A stretch of DNA of 64,000 nt. It comes from Rivularia sp. MS3 (GTDB lineage: Bacteria > Cyanobacteriota > Cyanobacteriia > Cyanobacteriales > Nostocaceae). Shown piece by piece: positions 1-8,847 of this stretch (position 1 is its first letter; each line of letters opens with the position of its first letter). Made by a program: the position numbers and the translations under genes. The notes under the pieces are model-generated. The model saw nothing but the letters and a program-made list of their open reading frames with translations. It searched no databases and was not told the DNA's origin. The DNA is taken from positions 1 through 64,000 of the forward strand of contig JAHCMI010000007.1 in assembly GCA_019192545.1 (NCBI GenBank). The letters are read 5' to 3'.

Positions 1-50
1 TTGATTCATTATGATTAATAGATTTTTGTAACCGTCACAGCACCCTACGT
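1..50 (-). repeat. Dispersed palindromic repeat, copy A (partial)
   Basis: The end motif ACCGTCACAGCACCCTACG at about 30-49 matches the right end of six other copies found up to 14.1 kb. Only this end is clearly recognisable; the rest may lie beyond the window edge or be degenerate. It sits directly downstream of the cas10 stop codon. Confidence 0.6.
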
Positions 51-61
51 TTTTTGAACTT

Positions 62-3000
62 TTAACTTTTGGCTTTTGACTTTTCACTTAACTCCCTCCA
101 TTTCCACCTTTCAACTCGTTTATCAATCCAAAAAGCGGTAAATCTAAGAATTTTACCCAAGTCTTCTGGTTCAATACCTACGGGTTTGGATTTGCTATCT
201 TGAATTATTTGAATTTTCTGTTCAAAACTCAAATTTTTAGAATCTTTTAAATTATCCTCAGCCCATTTCTCTATAACTCCTTTCACCCAATTTTCCCAAC
301 TTGCTAACCATTTCTCAATTTTTATAAACACCTCATGAAGCTGCTTCTCACTATCCCGATTATCCATTATTACCTTTGCTGCTTTCGAGAATAAATAATG
401 ATTTTCGGTAATCGAAGCACGACGAGGTAATTCTTCGGCTAAACGGTATAGTAAGGGAGCAAGTTTGTCTTGATAATCCTGATAATCTTTTACCCAATCC
501 CACCACTCAGCAAGTAATTCTCCTTTCATCAATGCTTCTAACTGGTTTCCACCACCGTAGATAACCCGGAAACAAAGTCCGTCTTTACCAGTTATTTTTT
601 TTGCTCTCCCGGATTCTGCATCCCACAAACTTTCTAAAACCGTGGGTAAGGGAACGCTTTTATGAGCAAATACGATACCAGCGCTCATGGTTGCATTCTT
701 TCCCATCGTAAAATGCGGACGTTGCGGTAAGTCTTTTAGGTTTCCTACTCCTTGTTTGGGATACCAATATCCGGTAGGGAGATTTGATGTATTATTATGA
801 TTATTCTCAAATTCTTGGTAAGGGTCATCACCACCACACCAAGCAGAACGCAGAGATAGTAAATATTCCGGTAAATCTTCAATCGGTAGCATTACCATCA
901 CATCATCACCACCACTATATACAACTCGACCGCAAAAACGCTGTTCTGTCAGGTAGGGAACCAAACGATTAGAAAAGTCTAACAACGCTCGGTTTAAACC
1001 AATATGGGTAGCTGGTCCCATACGTTTATCAGTATTTTTGATAAAATTTTCAAATTGGCTATGGTTGAATTGCTCACCTGTTCTATCAACAGCATCAACT
1101 TCAACATAAAAACTATATTTCTCCAACTTCTTCCCAGAAACATAATCCCCCATTCCATCACCATCAGCGAGAAGAATCACCCACCAATCAGCGGGACTTC
1201 CTTCACCAAAACCAATAGTTTTATCTTTATGAGCTTCGTTGACTAATTCCTTAAGCTTTGCAGCGTCATCGGTTTTTAAACCCATGTCATCAGCAAGCCA
1301 TTTACTCGAAAACATGACACCGTTATAATAACCATTTGAATTGTTATTTTGATTATTAATTTGATTGTTATTTGGATTAATTTTCTTATCTGTTTTCAAT
1401 ACATGAGATGCACGACGAGTTATAGAATCAAAGAATTTACGGTATCTGTTTGAAAATTTATTTTTAATTTTGTCGCTGAGTAACTGCCTATATTGAGAAG
1501 TAATATCGTGGTTATCATCGTGAATAAATCTTGCTGATGCAATCGAACTTGAATTAGGAAATCGTATTAGCTGTTCGTAAATAATTTGATTTTCTTCAAC
1601 TAGTTGAAATTCTTTTTCTTCTTCTGGTGGAAGAGATTTAATTTTTTTGATGATTGAATTAATATCAATCCCCAAATCTTCTGCAACTCCTCCATAAACC
1701 CAAGCCATACGCTTAGTTATTTCCAAAGCATTCAGTTTTTCGGAACCGTTGAATAAACCGGGATATGCTAACTTCATTACATTCCAAAACAAGCGCATCG
1801 AACCAGAAGCTTGTCCCCTTCCTTCGCGGAATTTATGCCAATTAAATCTTGGATGAACGGCGCTAAATTTACCAGAAATAGTCGAGCGTTCCCCCGGTGC
1901 TGTAGGAATTTCCCAGTTACGAGTATATTTAACGTTGTTTAAACACAATCCCAAACGTTGCTGAATACTACCCCACCAAGTACCAACGTTAAAATATTGA
2001 TAAAAATCTGTTTCAAATTGATCGGGAAAATTTTCAACAACTGGTTGAGCAATATTATCTTGATTTTTCAACCAATTTTCATCAAAATAATTATTATCAT
2101 TTCGTTTAATTGCTAAACTAGTTTCTGGATTTCCTAAAGGTATGGCAGTCCAATATGGTTCCCATGTGTTTTGAAGTTGAACTTCCCAAAGTTTTCCCCA
2201 TTCCCAGCAACCATGTTTTTTTTCATCTGCCAAGTCTGTTAATTCCTTAAAATATAGTTCAAACTCAGGTGAATTCTGTTCAAGCTCTGAAAATACTTCT
2301 GTAACTATTGACTTTAATTCTTCCTCATTATTTTCCTGAAGAAAGTTAGTAACTTTTTCTCTAATATCTTTTCTAACTTTCTTACCAATTTCAACCCATT
2401 CTTTTTTTAATTTTGCACTAAGATAATTTCCCCATCTTCGAGCATTTTCTTTTCCAGAAACCAATACAGTAATTGTATTCGGAAAACCAGCGGTACTCAA
2501 ACTTGTAGATAACTTATTATCAAAACGTTTAACCGGATTGTTGCCATTCGGCAGCTTTTCAAAATCTGTTTCAAAGTCGGAGTATTTTTTGATAATCAAA
2601 GCATCGATAATTTCCTGATTCCACAATGATGGAACAATCAAAGCATCGGGACCGAGTTTATCTGCAATGTACCAGCATAACTTGCTGCTGAGGTAGTGAA
2701 GTAAATACGAACCAGCCCAAAAATCGACAAATTTCCGCGAAGACTTGATAAATTCCTGCACCGGAGAAAAGGAAAACAGCAATAAATAAGGAGTTTTTGG
2801 TTTATTTCCATCTTTCCAACCTCTAGGAAACATTGCACCAGTCAAAGCCGAAACCGCACTTTGATGAGAGTGTAGCGGACAATCCGGTAAAACCATATGA
2901 GCCGGAGAGAGCAACGCATCCTGTTGTTGATTCGCGAAAAATTCGGGATAAAACCGCCAAAACCACCAAAATACCTTCTTAGCTTCTGGCTCGTTCTTGA

Positions 3001-3292
3001 TAAAATCGATATTCGGTTGATTTTCAACTTTTAGTAATATATTTTGTTTTTGACCGCTGATTGGGTGACAAGCTCTAATTCCTTCAGAATTTTCTTGATT
3101 GTCTATAGACTTGAGATTGAAATGGTCGCTCGAAGCAGCAATTTCTCGTGCTTGTTTACCCTGCTGCCACCAGCTTTCTAGTTCATTAATGTTATTTTGG
3201 AGACAGCTTAACTGCGATACAATATTATTTCCCCATTCAGGTGATTCCGGCGATCGCAATAGTGCATATAACTTACGTTGGTAGAAGTCCAT
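62..3292 (-). CDS. cas10: Type III CRISPR Cas10/Cmr2-like large subunit
   Basis: This 1076-aa protein is the large subunit of a type III (probably III-B/Cmr) effector, which in known systems makes cyclic oligoadenylate when target RNA binds. The Cmr2 signature FSPVQEFIKSSRKFVDFWAG lies near residue 175. The cyclase palm shows LLADGDGMGDYV near residue 709 and an intact YSGGDDVMVM near 795, so nucleotide cyclisation is predicted to be active. Upstream, near residue 145, CPLHSHQSA looks like a degenerate HD-type motif; the DNase activity is doubtful. The gene reads leftward and its stop is 61 bases from the window edge, so other cmr genes, if present, are outside the window. No cas6 or cmr1/3/4/5/6 is visible. 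It is the only interference gene seen, divergent from array 1 with an AT-rich gap of about 500 bases. Confidence 0.93.
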   Translation of the reverse strand: MDFYQRKLYALLRSPESPEWGNNIVSQLSCLQNNINELESWWQQGKQAREIAASSDHFNLKSIDNQENSEGIRACHPISGQKQNILLKVENQPNIDFIKNEPEAKKVFWWFWRFYPEFFANQQQDALLSPAHMVLPDCPLHSHQSAVSALTGAMFPRGWKDGNKPKTPYLLLFSFSPVQEFIKSSRKFVDFWAGSYLLHYLSSKLCWYIADKLGPDALIVPSLWNQEIIDALIIKKYSDFETDFEKLPNGNNPVKRFDNKLSTSLSTAGFPNTITVLVSGKENARRWGNYLSAKLKKEWVEIGKKVRKDIREKVTNFLQENNEEELKSIVTEVFSELEQNSPEFELYFKELTDLADEKKHGCWEWGKLWEVQLQNTWEPYWTAIPLGNPETSLAIKRNDNNYFDENWLKNQDNIAQPVVENFPDQFETDFYQYFNVGTWWGSIQQRLGLCLNNVKYTRNWEIPTAPGERSTISGKFSAVHPRFNWHKFREGRGQASGSMRLFWNVMKLAYPGLFNGSEKLNALEITKRMAWVYGGVAEDLGIDINSIIKKIKSLPPEEEKEFQLVEENQIIYEQLIRFPNSSSIASARFIHDDNHDITSQYRQLLSDKIKNKFSNRYRKFFDSITRRASHVLKTDKKINPNNNQINNQNNNSNGYYNGVMFSSKWLADDMGLKTDDAAKLKELVNEAHKDKTIGFGEGSPADWWVILLADGDGMGDYVSGKKLEKYSFYVEVDAVDRTGEQFNHSQFENFIKNTDKRMGPATHIGLNRALLDFSNRLVPYLTEQRFCGRVVYSGGDDVMVMLPIEDLPEYLLSLRSAWCGGDDPYQEFENNHNNTSNLPTGYWYPKQGVGNLKDLPQRPHFTMGKNATMSAGIVFAHKSVPLPTVLESLWDAESGRAKKITGKDGLCFRVIYGGGNQLEALMKGELLAEWWDWVKDYQDYQDKLAPLLYRLAEELPRRASITENHYLFSKAAKVIMDNRDSEKQLHEVFIKIEKWLASWENWVKGVIEKWAEDNLKDSKNLSFEQKIQIIQDSKSKPVGIEPEDLGKILRFTAFWIDKRVERWKWRELSEKSKAKS

Positions 3293-3633
3293 ATATTAAT
3301 TAAGTTAAAAGTTAAAAGTTGAAAAGTAAAAATAAGAATAAACAAATAATCATATAGCCGAACTTATTCTACAAATCACAATGCAAAAAGCATATATACA
3401 AAGTGAAAATTCATAGAAAAATGTTTCAGTAAGAATAAGATTATTTATAGATACTTACTATTTACTTAAATATTTTTAATTTTTATTGCACTAAAAAAAA
3501 TCCTAGCGCTACCTATAAATTTTTTATTAGTCAAAGATATACTTCCCCAGCCAATATACTCATTCCGGAAAAACACTGATAAAGAAGCATATCATTTTTA
3601 TCTTATATATGGAAGTACTTAAAAGTTAAAAAA
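3293..3633. other. AT-rich intergenic region upstream of cas10
   Basis: This stretch contains no supported gene. It begins with short AAAAGTT-type heptamer tracts next to the cas10 start and must carry the leftward cas10 promoter, but I could not single out a convincing -10/-35 pair. Confidence 0.4.
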
Positions 3634-3708
3634 TGTAGGGTGCTGTGACAGTGACGATAATTTATCAAATATAATTAAACCAATTAAGAGATACCGTCAC
3701 GCACCATT
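3634..3708 (+). repeat. Dispersed palindromic repeat, copy B
   Basis: A 75-bp element starts with a TGTAGGGTGCTGTGAC-type end and finishes with CCGTCACGCACCATT. The ends form imperfect terminal inverted repeats (GGTGCTGTGACGGT against GGTGCGTGACGGT, one-base indel). No coding capacity, so it is MITE-like or a palindromic intergenic repeat. It lies in direct tandem with copy C. Confidence 0.75.
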
Positions 3709-3720
3709 AAAGTCAAAAAA

Positions 3721-3796
3721 CGTAGGGTGCTGTGACGGTGGCGATAATTTATCAAATATAATCAAACTAATTGGGAGATACCGTCACGCACCATTA
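3721..3796 (+). repeat. Dispersed palindromic repeat, copy C
   Basis: A second copy, closely matching copy B and lying 12 bp from it. Its right end abuts leader 1 of the CRISPR locus. The inverted counterpart, copy D, abuts leader 2, so this repeat is part of the duplicated arm. Confidence 0.8.
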
Positions 3797-3798
3797 AA

Positions 3799-4041
3799 GA
3801 ATCCAATTCTACCCCCTCTTCCCCCTCTTCCCCCTCCTCCCCCTCTCCTTTTCGTGGGATAAGCAAAGTGGCTCAAACCCCTATTCTTTCGTCCTATCCC
3901 ACAAATCACTTGCTGTGTATAGGTTTAAGGCTGATTAGTTATGGGTTTATTGATAAGAATTATCAACTATTCCGGTCAATTTTTGCATCCCACAAAAAAG
4001 TGCTGTAGAATCACTACCAGGCAAGGCTTCTAGAAGCTAGC
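3799..4041 (+). promoter_or_regulatory. CRISPR leader 1 (for array 1)
   Basis: About 240 bp immediately upstream of the first repeat of array 1. It is homologous along its whole length to the reverse complement of 10158-10394. Shared blocks include a C-rich tract (CCCCCTCTTCCCC), CACAAATCACTTGCTGT, an inverted repeat TTGATAA-gaa-TTATCAA at 3950-3966, TTTTGCATCCCA, GTGCTGTAGAATCACT, and GCTAGC at the leader-repeat junction. Leaders drive pre-crRNA transcription and direct new spacers to the first repeat. The inverted repeat is a candidate protein-binding or promoter site. Confidence 0.85.
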
Positions 4042-5602
4042 CTTTGAACTTCTTCGGAAGTTGAACTAATGGAAACAAGCAACGTTAGCTGCAAACTCGG
4101 GTGAGAAATTCTTTGAACTTCTTCGGAAGTTGAACTAATGGAAACCTTACTTTCTCTATCCTTCCAAATCTGTTTGGACGAGCACTTTGAACTTCTTCGG
4201 AAGTTGAACTAATGGAAACCACTTTTTCATTTGTGCTTTCTGTTGTTTTGGTAGCACTTTGAACTTCTTCGGAAGTTGAACTAATGGAAACTTTAGTTTT
4301 GCTTGTGCAGGGTTAGCTTGAAGTAGTGCTTTGAACTTCTTCGGAAGTTGAACTAATGGAAACCTTCCACTTCCAGAACCAGAAGAACTAGAGGAAGAGG
4401 CTTTGAACTTCTTCGGAAGTTGAACTAATGGAAACTTAACATGCTTTTTAGTATTTTGTACTTCAAAGCAGTCCTTTGAACTTCTTCGGAAGTTGAACTA
4501 ATGGAAACCAACGTGCCAATGCAACCCCACATCACCAGAAGAAACAGACTTTGAACTTCTTCGGAAGTTGAACTAATGGAAACGTTCCCATTTTCATGGC
4601 ATCAACAAAATAAAGATAAACTTTGAACTTCTTCGGAAGTTGAACTAATGGAAACTCTCTAAGCTCAAGTGGAGCCTCTGTAATTATATCTCGCTTTGAA
4701 CTTCTTCGGAAGTTGAACTAATGGAAACGATTCACATCTCTGTGATCGTCTGGCTCAAAACTACTTTGAACTTCTTCGGAAGTTGAACTAATGGAAACAC
4801 TCCACCCAGATTTTGTAGTGAAGTACAAAACAAAATTCCTTTGAACTTCTTCGGAAGTTGAACTAATGGAAACGTCTATGTTTATAGACTCGTAATTTCC
4901 GTTCTCAATCTTTGAACTTCTTCGGAAGTTGAACTAATGGAAACAAGCTCCCGGACCTATTTCTAAAGCTGGACTTTTATCCTTTGAACTTCTTCGGAAG
5001 TTGAACTAATGGAAACAATTGTTATTTTTACAGGTACAGTGGTATTATACTCAAAGCTTTGAACTTCTTCGGAAGTTGAACTAATGGAAACAATAATAAC
5101 TCTTGATATTTTGTTTCTTCGATATGTAATCTTTGAACTTCTTCGGAAGTTGAACTAATGGAAACTTTGCCATTAACTAATCTAACTTTAGCTCCAGCTG
5201 CTTTGAACTTCTTCGGAAGTTGAACTAATGGAAACAAGACCTTATTTCCAACCTCGTCACAGTCAATCTCGTTGACCTTTGAACTTCTTCGGAAGTTGAA
5301 CTAATGGAAACCCTCATCAAACTCTTCTATGCTGGGCTCCAGAGGGGCTTTGAACTTCTTCGGAAGTTGAACTAATGGAAACGTTGCCTCTACCCTTTGA
5401 GGAAACACCTCATTCAGGTCTTTGAACTTCTTCGGAAGTTGAACTAATGGAAACTTCACTAAAATAAATTTTGGGGTCAATTCCTTCTGCTTTCACTTTG
5501 AACTTCTTCGGAAGTTGAACTAATGGAAACAGAGTAATTTGTACTCTTTGACTTTTTCCATTACCATCTTTGAACTTCTTCGGAAGTTGAACTAATGGAA
5601 AC
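4042..5602 (+). CRISPR. CRISPR array 1: 22 repeats of 35 nt, 21 spacers
   Basis: All 22 repeats are 35 nt and identical; the unit starts CTTTGAACTTCTTCGG and ends AAGTTGAACTAATGGAAAC. Spacers are 34-41 nt. Each repeat holds a 6-bp stem AACTTC/GAAGTT closed by a TTCG tetraloop, a very stable hairpin. The 3' end ATGGAAAC resembles the 8-nt 5' handle of type III and type I crRNAs, so I infer transcription on the plus strand, away from leader 1. The distal repeat (5568-5602) is intact. Repeat unit differs from array 2 by one base (CTTTG against CTTTA). Confidence 0.98.
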
Positions 5603-5668
5603 AGCAACGGATGACTGTTGCATTTCCTTAGATAAAACTTTGAAAGTAGTAGTAAACAATCTGATCTT

Positions 5669-5722
5669 GTTGGGTTACTCTACGAGAAAGCTCCGCTTAC
5701 ACTTTATTCAACCCAACCTACA
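5669..5722. repeat. Dispersed palindromic repeat with GTTGGGTT ends
   Basis: A short element bounded by GTTGGGTT and AACCCAAC, of a kind common in cyanobacterial intergenic DNA. It lies just after array 1 and has no coding capacity. Confidence 0.5.
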
Positions 5723-5768
5723 TATATTTCTAGCTACTTCAAAATTTGAAAAATTAAATATCAAAAAC

Positions 5769-5798
5769 AGGTCGTGGAAAGCATCCGCGACCTTTTTT
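5769..5798 (+). terminator. Rho-independent terminator downstream of array 1
   Basis: A stem GGTCGTGG/CCGCGACC (8 bp with one G-U pair, 7-nt loop) is followed by a run of six T. It lies 167 bp past the last repeat and 190 bp before cas1, so it can end the pre-crRNA of array 1 and separate it from cas1-cas2. Confidence 0.75.
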
Positions 5799-5986
5799 CA
5801 TACCTATTTCCAAACTCACACATAAACTCATATAACTCACACACGTACACAAATACCCACCTGGGAATATGGAATTAAGTCAATCAAGTAAAAAGTAAAA
5901 AGCTAAAAGTAAAAAGAACTCTGATTTCTAACTTTTGACTTTTTACTTCTAAATTTTGACTTTAAATCCTTTCATTTTTCAAAACC

Positions 5987-7006
5987 ATGTCCACAATTTA
6001 TATCACCGAACGGGACGTATCTTTCAAAGTTCAAAGTCGCTATTTAAAGGTTTTCCATAACCACAAACAGCGCTTTTATATTCCCATTCGTAATATCAGC
6101 CAATTTATTGTTTTTGGTAACATTAAATTACCAAAGCAAGTAATCCAAATCGTTCGTTTAAATCAAATTCCTGTTTTGTATCTAACTCAAAGCGGTGAAT
6201 TTTTAGGGAGAGTTGAAAACCCTTCAGCAATACGACCAAAATATCTGAGATATCAACAGCAAAGTATTCATAATACCGAATTTAATCGCGCTACTGCTGA
6301 AAGTATGATTTGGGCTAAACTGCACAATCAACATACTTATTTGCAAAATTGGACTCGTAATTACACTAGCTACGAAACCAAACGCGCATTAGATTATTTA
6401 ACTTTGTTGATGGATAATCTACCAATTGCACCTTCTATCAACGATTTACAGGATTTTTGCACTGAAGCAGATAGGGTTTATTACTGTGCTTTTGGTTCCT
6501 TGCTCAAGTTCCATAGCAACGGACATGGTAGGTATACAAGTAAATTCCTGCATTTAGGAAATCAACTGTTGGTTCAATATATCTATACCTTGCTCAATAC
6601 CACTGGACTTCATCCCGATTACGCGGTTTTTCACGATGACGGATATTATGAACTACCCTTAGCTTGGGACTTTGCAGCAGAATTTGGCGCTCCGGTTGTC
6701 GATGATTTGCTGTTGAACTTTGCTCGCAATCTACATAAAACCAACGGTAACGGAAAGAAACCAACTACGCTTCTTAAGCGTTTTCTACAATCCTGGGAAG
6801 CTAAATTAAAAACTTTCATTCTGCATCCTTACGCTGGAGAAATCAGCTACCGTCAGTGCATGGATTTGCAGGTGAAAGAATACGTCAAATCTTTGTTGGG
6901 AGATGTGGAATATTATCGTCCTTTGGCTTTGAAGTTTAATCCAGAGCAAACCAGTTTCACCAAAGTAATTAAAAACCAAAAACCAGCGTTAACCTTGGTG
7001 AAGTAA
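5987..7006 (+). CDS. cas1: CRISPR integrase Cas1
   Basis: Cas1 (339 aa) is the catalytic subunit of the Cas1-Cas2 complex that cuts in new spacers at the leader-repeat junction. The three metal ligands can be placed: E160 in FCTEADRVYY, H216 in DYAVFHDD, and D228 in LPLAWDFAAEFGAPVVD, which matches the usual E-H-D pattern. The N-terminal beta-rich domain covers about residues 1-90. There is no reverse-transcriptase fusion, unlike some type III Cas1 proteins of cyanobacteria. The sequence is divergent but of normal length. The stop codon is two bases before cas2, so the two form an operon. It lies between two arrays that carry near-identical leaders, so it probably serves both. Confidence 0.96.
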   Translation: MSTIYITERDVSFKVQSRYLKVFHNHKQRFYIPIRNISQFIVFGNIKLPKQVIQIVRLNQIPVLYLTQSGEFLGRVENPSAIRPKYLRYQQQSIHNTEFNRATAESMIWAKLHNQHTYLQNWTRNYTSYETKRALDYLTLLMDNLPIAPSINDLQDFCTEADRVYYCAFGSLLKFHSNGHGRYTSKFLHLGNQLLVQYIYTLLNTTGLHPDYAVFHDDGYYELPLAWDFAAEFGAPVVDDLLLNFARNLHKTNGNGKKPTTLLKRFLQSWEAKLKTFILHPYAGEISYRQCMDLQVKEYVKSLLGDVEYYRPLALKFNPEQTSFTKVIKNQKPALTLVK

Positions 7007-7008
7007 TT

Positions 7009-7287
7009 ATGTTTTATCTTGTTTGTTACGACATCGTTAGCGATACTCGCCGCAACAAAGTGTCAAAACTTCTAGAAAGTTACGGTTTGCGAGTTCAAAA
7101 GTCAGTTTTTGAATGCGTTTTAGACGAGGAACAATACAAAAAGATTTCCAAACTATTGATGCGACTCGTCAACAAACGCGAAGACCAAGTTAGATTTTAT
7201 CCCATGTCCGCACATACTCGCTGCAAAATTGCGGTAGTTGGAACTAAACCGGAATTTAGCATTGATGATGCTGCGTTTATTGTTTAG
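7009..7287 (+). CDS. cas2: CRISPR adaptation protein Cas2
   Basis: Cas2 (92 aa) is the dimeric core that bridges two Cas1 dimers during spacer integration. The N-terminus MFYLVCYDIVSDTRRNKV carries the conserved strand-1 aspartate (D8) and the arginines that follow it; the ferredoxin-like fold continues with YGLRVQKSVFECVL and a C-terminal strand FYPMSAHTRCKIAVVG. Its ATG begins two bases after the cas1 stop, indicating a single transcript with translational coupling. The next supported gene is over 300 bases away, so the operon ends here. Confidence 0.96.
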   Translation: MFYLVCYDIVSDTRRNKVSKLLESYGLRVQKSVFECVLDEEQYKKISKLLMRLVNKREDQVRFYPMSAHTRCKIAVVGTKPEFSIDDAAFIV

Positions 7288-7500
7288 TTTCAACACCACC
7301 AGGGAATGTAATTCCCCGGCTAATAGCAAAAGTCGTCTCAAGACGACTGAACAAAATGATTAGTCTACTTAAGTAGACTTGAGCTATTAGCTTCAGAATT
7401 AATTCCGAAGCGGTTACGGAATTACAAATAGAAGTTTTTTCACCCACATGAATAAATATCAAAAAGCACGCGCTCCACCGTAGCTTATAGAAGTAAAAAA
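7288..7500. repeat. Structured intergenic repeat with nested hairpins
   Basis: This stretch between cas2 and the toxin gene has several near-perfect palindromes in a row: AAGTCGTCTCAAGACGACT at 7330-7348, AGTCTACTTAAGTAGACT at 7362-7379, and GAATTAATTCCG with CGGAATTAC at 7397-7425. The same layout recurs at 11399-11530 with different stem sequences. It probably acts as a terminator region for cas1-cas2. No ORF is supported. Confidence 0.55.
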
Positions 7501-7621
7501 TTAAAAGTAAAAAGTAAAAAGAGAATCTCTACAACTAATTTACAGGCTGTTGTTGATTGGGAGGATAAATATTACATCAATTCTTTCTTTTGCCTTTTAA
7601 CTTTTAACTTTTGACTTAAAA

Positions 7622-7879
7622 ATGGTCAAGTTTGATTTAGTTTTTACCGCAAAATTACGAAAACAACTTGATGAATTACCAAAAAAAGACCGTAAGCAAT
7701 ATGATAAAGCTTTTGAAATTTTAGCAAAATCGGGACCCGCTTATCGTAGCTTAAGAACTCATCGATATCGCTGTAAAAGTGGTGATGTTTGGAGTTCTTC
7801 AGCATCGATGGCTAAACGATTTTACTGGCGATATACGGATAAGAAAAACATTATTGTGATGTACATCGATTCGCATTGA
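7622..7879 (+). CDS. RelE/ParE-superfamily toxin-like protein
   Basis: An 85-aa protein with the look of the RelE/ParE/YafQ toxin superfamily: VFTAKLRKQLDELPKKDRKQ at the N-terminus is the two-helix opening, followed by SLRTHRYRCKSGDVWSSSAS and the closing beta strands RFYWRYTDKKNIIVMYI. Family members cut mRNA at the ribosome or poison gyrase. No antitoxin-like gene lies directly upstream; the next gene downstream (8011) has a helix-turn-helix and could be a partner, but the 131-base gap is larger than usual for a toxin-antitoxin pair. It may instead be a solitary remnant. It sits between cas2 and array 2. Confidence 0.6.
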   Translation: MVKFDLVFTAKLRKQLDELPKKDRKQYDKAFEILAKSGPAYRSLRTHRYRCKSGDVWSSSASMAKRFYWRYTDKKNIIVMYIDSH

Positions 7880-8010
7880 TTAATCAAATAGCAAAAGCAT
7901 AATTCTTAGGCTCGTAGTTGCGCTGTCTTCGCTCTTATCAAAAGACATTGGAAGGGCTAAAGCTCAACTACAAACCAAATCATTTCATTATCATCTCTTA
8001 AGGTGTAAAA

Positions 8011-8310
8011 ATGCGAAAACCAAAAACGTTAGGGAAACGCGAAATACATCTAATTACAATCTATAGTCTTTGGGATTTTCAAATGGCTCCAATCGAATTC
8101 TATACAAAATGGGACGTAAGTTACGAGCAAATCGCTTCAATCTGCTATCGTTCGGATTCCACCGTCAGGGGTTGGTTTAAACATGGAAAAAATCAACGTT
8201 ATCCGAACCGTAATGATTTATTTAATTTAGCGTTAATGGATTTTTTCTTAGAACATTTCGAGGAGATTCCCGAACATTTACGCCGATTGTTATTTTCTAA
8301 TTATACATAG
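8011..8310 (+). CDS. Small helix-turn-helix protein
   Basis: A 99-aa protein of unknown function. The segment VSYEQIASICYRSDSTVRGW at about residues 46-65 fits a helix-turn-helix of the XRE/sigma-like kind, and the following basic stretch FKHGKNQRYPNRND would suit DNA contact. The C-terminal third is acidic (FFLEHFEEIPEHLRRLLF). It could regulate the neighbouring toxin-like gene or the CRISPR locus. The ATG follows an AAGG-type ribosome site. A large palindromic repeat begins 20 bases after the stop. Confidence 0.55.
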   Translation: MRKPKTLGKREIHLITIYSLWDFQMAPIEFYTKWDVSYEQIASICYRSDSTVRGWFKHGKNQRYPNRNDLFNLALMDFFLEHFEEIPEHLRRLLFSNYT

Positions 8311-8330
8311 CAATGGGAAACAAAATATAA

Positions 8331-8390
8331 AACCTCACCCTCAATCCCTCTCCTTATTAAGGAGAGGGAAGCCGGAGGCAGGGTGAGGTT
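8331..8390. repeat. Long palindromic repeat AACCTCACCC...GGGTGAGGTT
   Basis: Outer arms AACCTCACCC and GGGTGAGGTT pair perfectly, with an inner stem TCCCTCTCCTT/AAGGAGAGGGA. This belongs to a well-known kind of bacterial dispersed palindrome. It would fold into a strong hairpin and could stop transcription from the 8011 gene. Confidence 0.7.
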
Positions 8391-8553
8391 CTGTTTTCAT
8401 TATTAACTAATTCAATTTAAGTAAATTTCACACAACAAAATATTTGTCAATATCAAGCCGACCTTTTTTATATCTTCTTCCTAAATTAATCTGAGTATAA
8501 GCAATTCAAAAGCCATTTATTCATCACAATTGCGGTACTTTTGGGAGGTAAAT

Positions 8554-8727
8554 ATGACCTATTTTAAGCAATTGCATCCCTGGTGTATAGTTCGCACTTT
8601 ACCAAGCAAGGAGTGTATTTTAATCGCGAGATTTCGCCGAAGGGATGATGCACTTGCTTACCTCGAAGTATTGCGAACAAAGATGAATAGAACTGAGTTT
8701 ATGGTGATGTTTAATCATCAAAATTGA
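8554..8727 (+). CDS. Small protein of unknown function (57 aa)
   Basis: I place the start at the ATG at 8554 because a strong ribosome site GGGAGGT lies at 8543-8549. The product begins MTYFKQLHPWCIVRTL and is basic, with RFRRRDDALAYLEVLRTKMN in the middle. Such short SPOR-like or WGR-like proteins are frequent in cyanobacteria, but I do not recognise a family. It ends three bases before a solitary CRISPR-repeat-like element, so its transcript probably runs through that element to the hairpin at 8794-8821. Confidence 0.5.
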   Translation: MTYFKQLHPWCIVRTLPSKECILIARFRRRDDALAYLEVLRTKMNRTEFMVMFNHQN

Positions 8728-8730
8728 ATT

Positions 8731-8821
8731 GCTTGACTTCCTTTGAAGTCGAACTAATGGAAACCTAACGGTTGATTTTAAGCATTCAAAATTAATACCC
8801 AATTTTTTATGATTGGGTATT
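8731..8821 (+). ncRNA. Solitary degenerate CRISPR repeat plus hairpin: candidate crRNA-like RNA
   Basis: Bases 8731-8764 match the CRISPR repeat: the 3' block GAACTAATGGAAAC is identical, the 5' half is changed. The hairpin is kept by a paired change: the canonical stem AACTTC/GAAGTT is GACTTC/GAAGTC here, with loop TTCG replaced by CTTT. A 29-nt unique segment follows, then a perfect 10-bp stem AATACCCAAT/ATTGGGTATT (8794-8821) with a T-rich tail. The layout repeat-spacer-terminator could yield one crRNA-like RNA. A decayed single-repeat remnant is the alternative. Confidence 0.5.
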
Positions 8822-8847
8822 TTCTTCAAATTTCAGGAGTTAAAAAG

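Noticed and set aside
784-1246. Histidine-rich and other short rightward ORFs inside cas10
   Set aside because: They are antisense shadows of the cas10 reading frame without ribosome sites.
5028-5607. Leftward ORFs with repeated FPLVQLPKKFK peptides inside array 1
   Set aside because: They are translations of the CRISPR repeats and spacers, not genes.
5595-5825. 76-aa rightward ORF after array 1
   Set aside because: It starts in the last repeat and runs through a palindromic repeat and the terminator; no coding character.
7622-8310. Classic toxin-antitoxin operon (toxin 7622, antitoxin 8011)
   Set aside because: The 131-base gap with its own repeat and the lack of overlap do not support a coupled pair; I list the genes separately.
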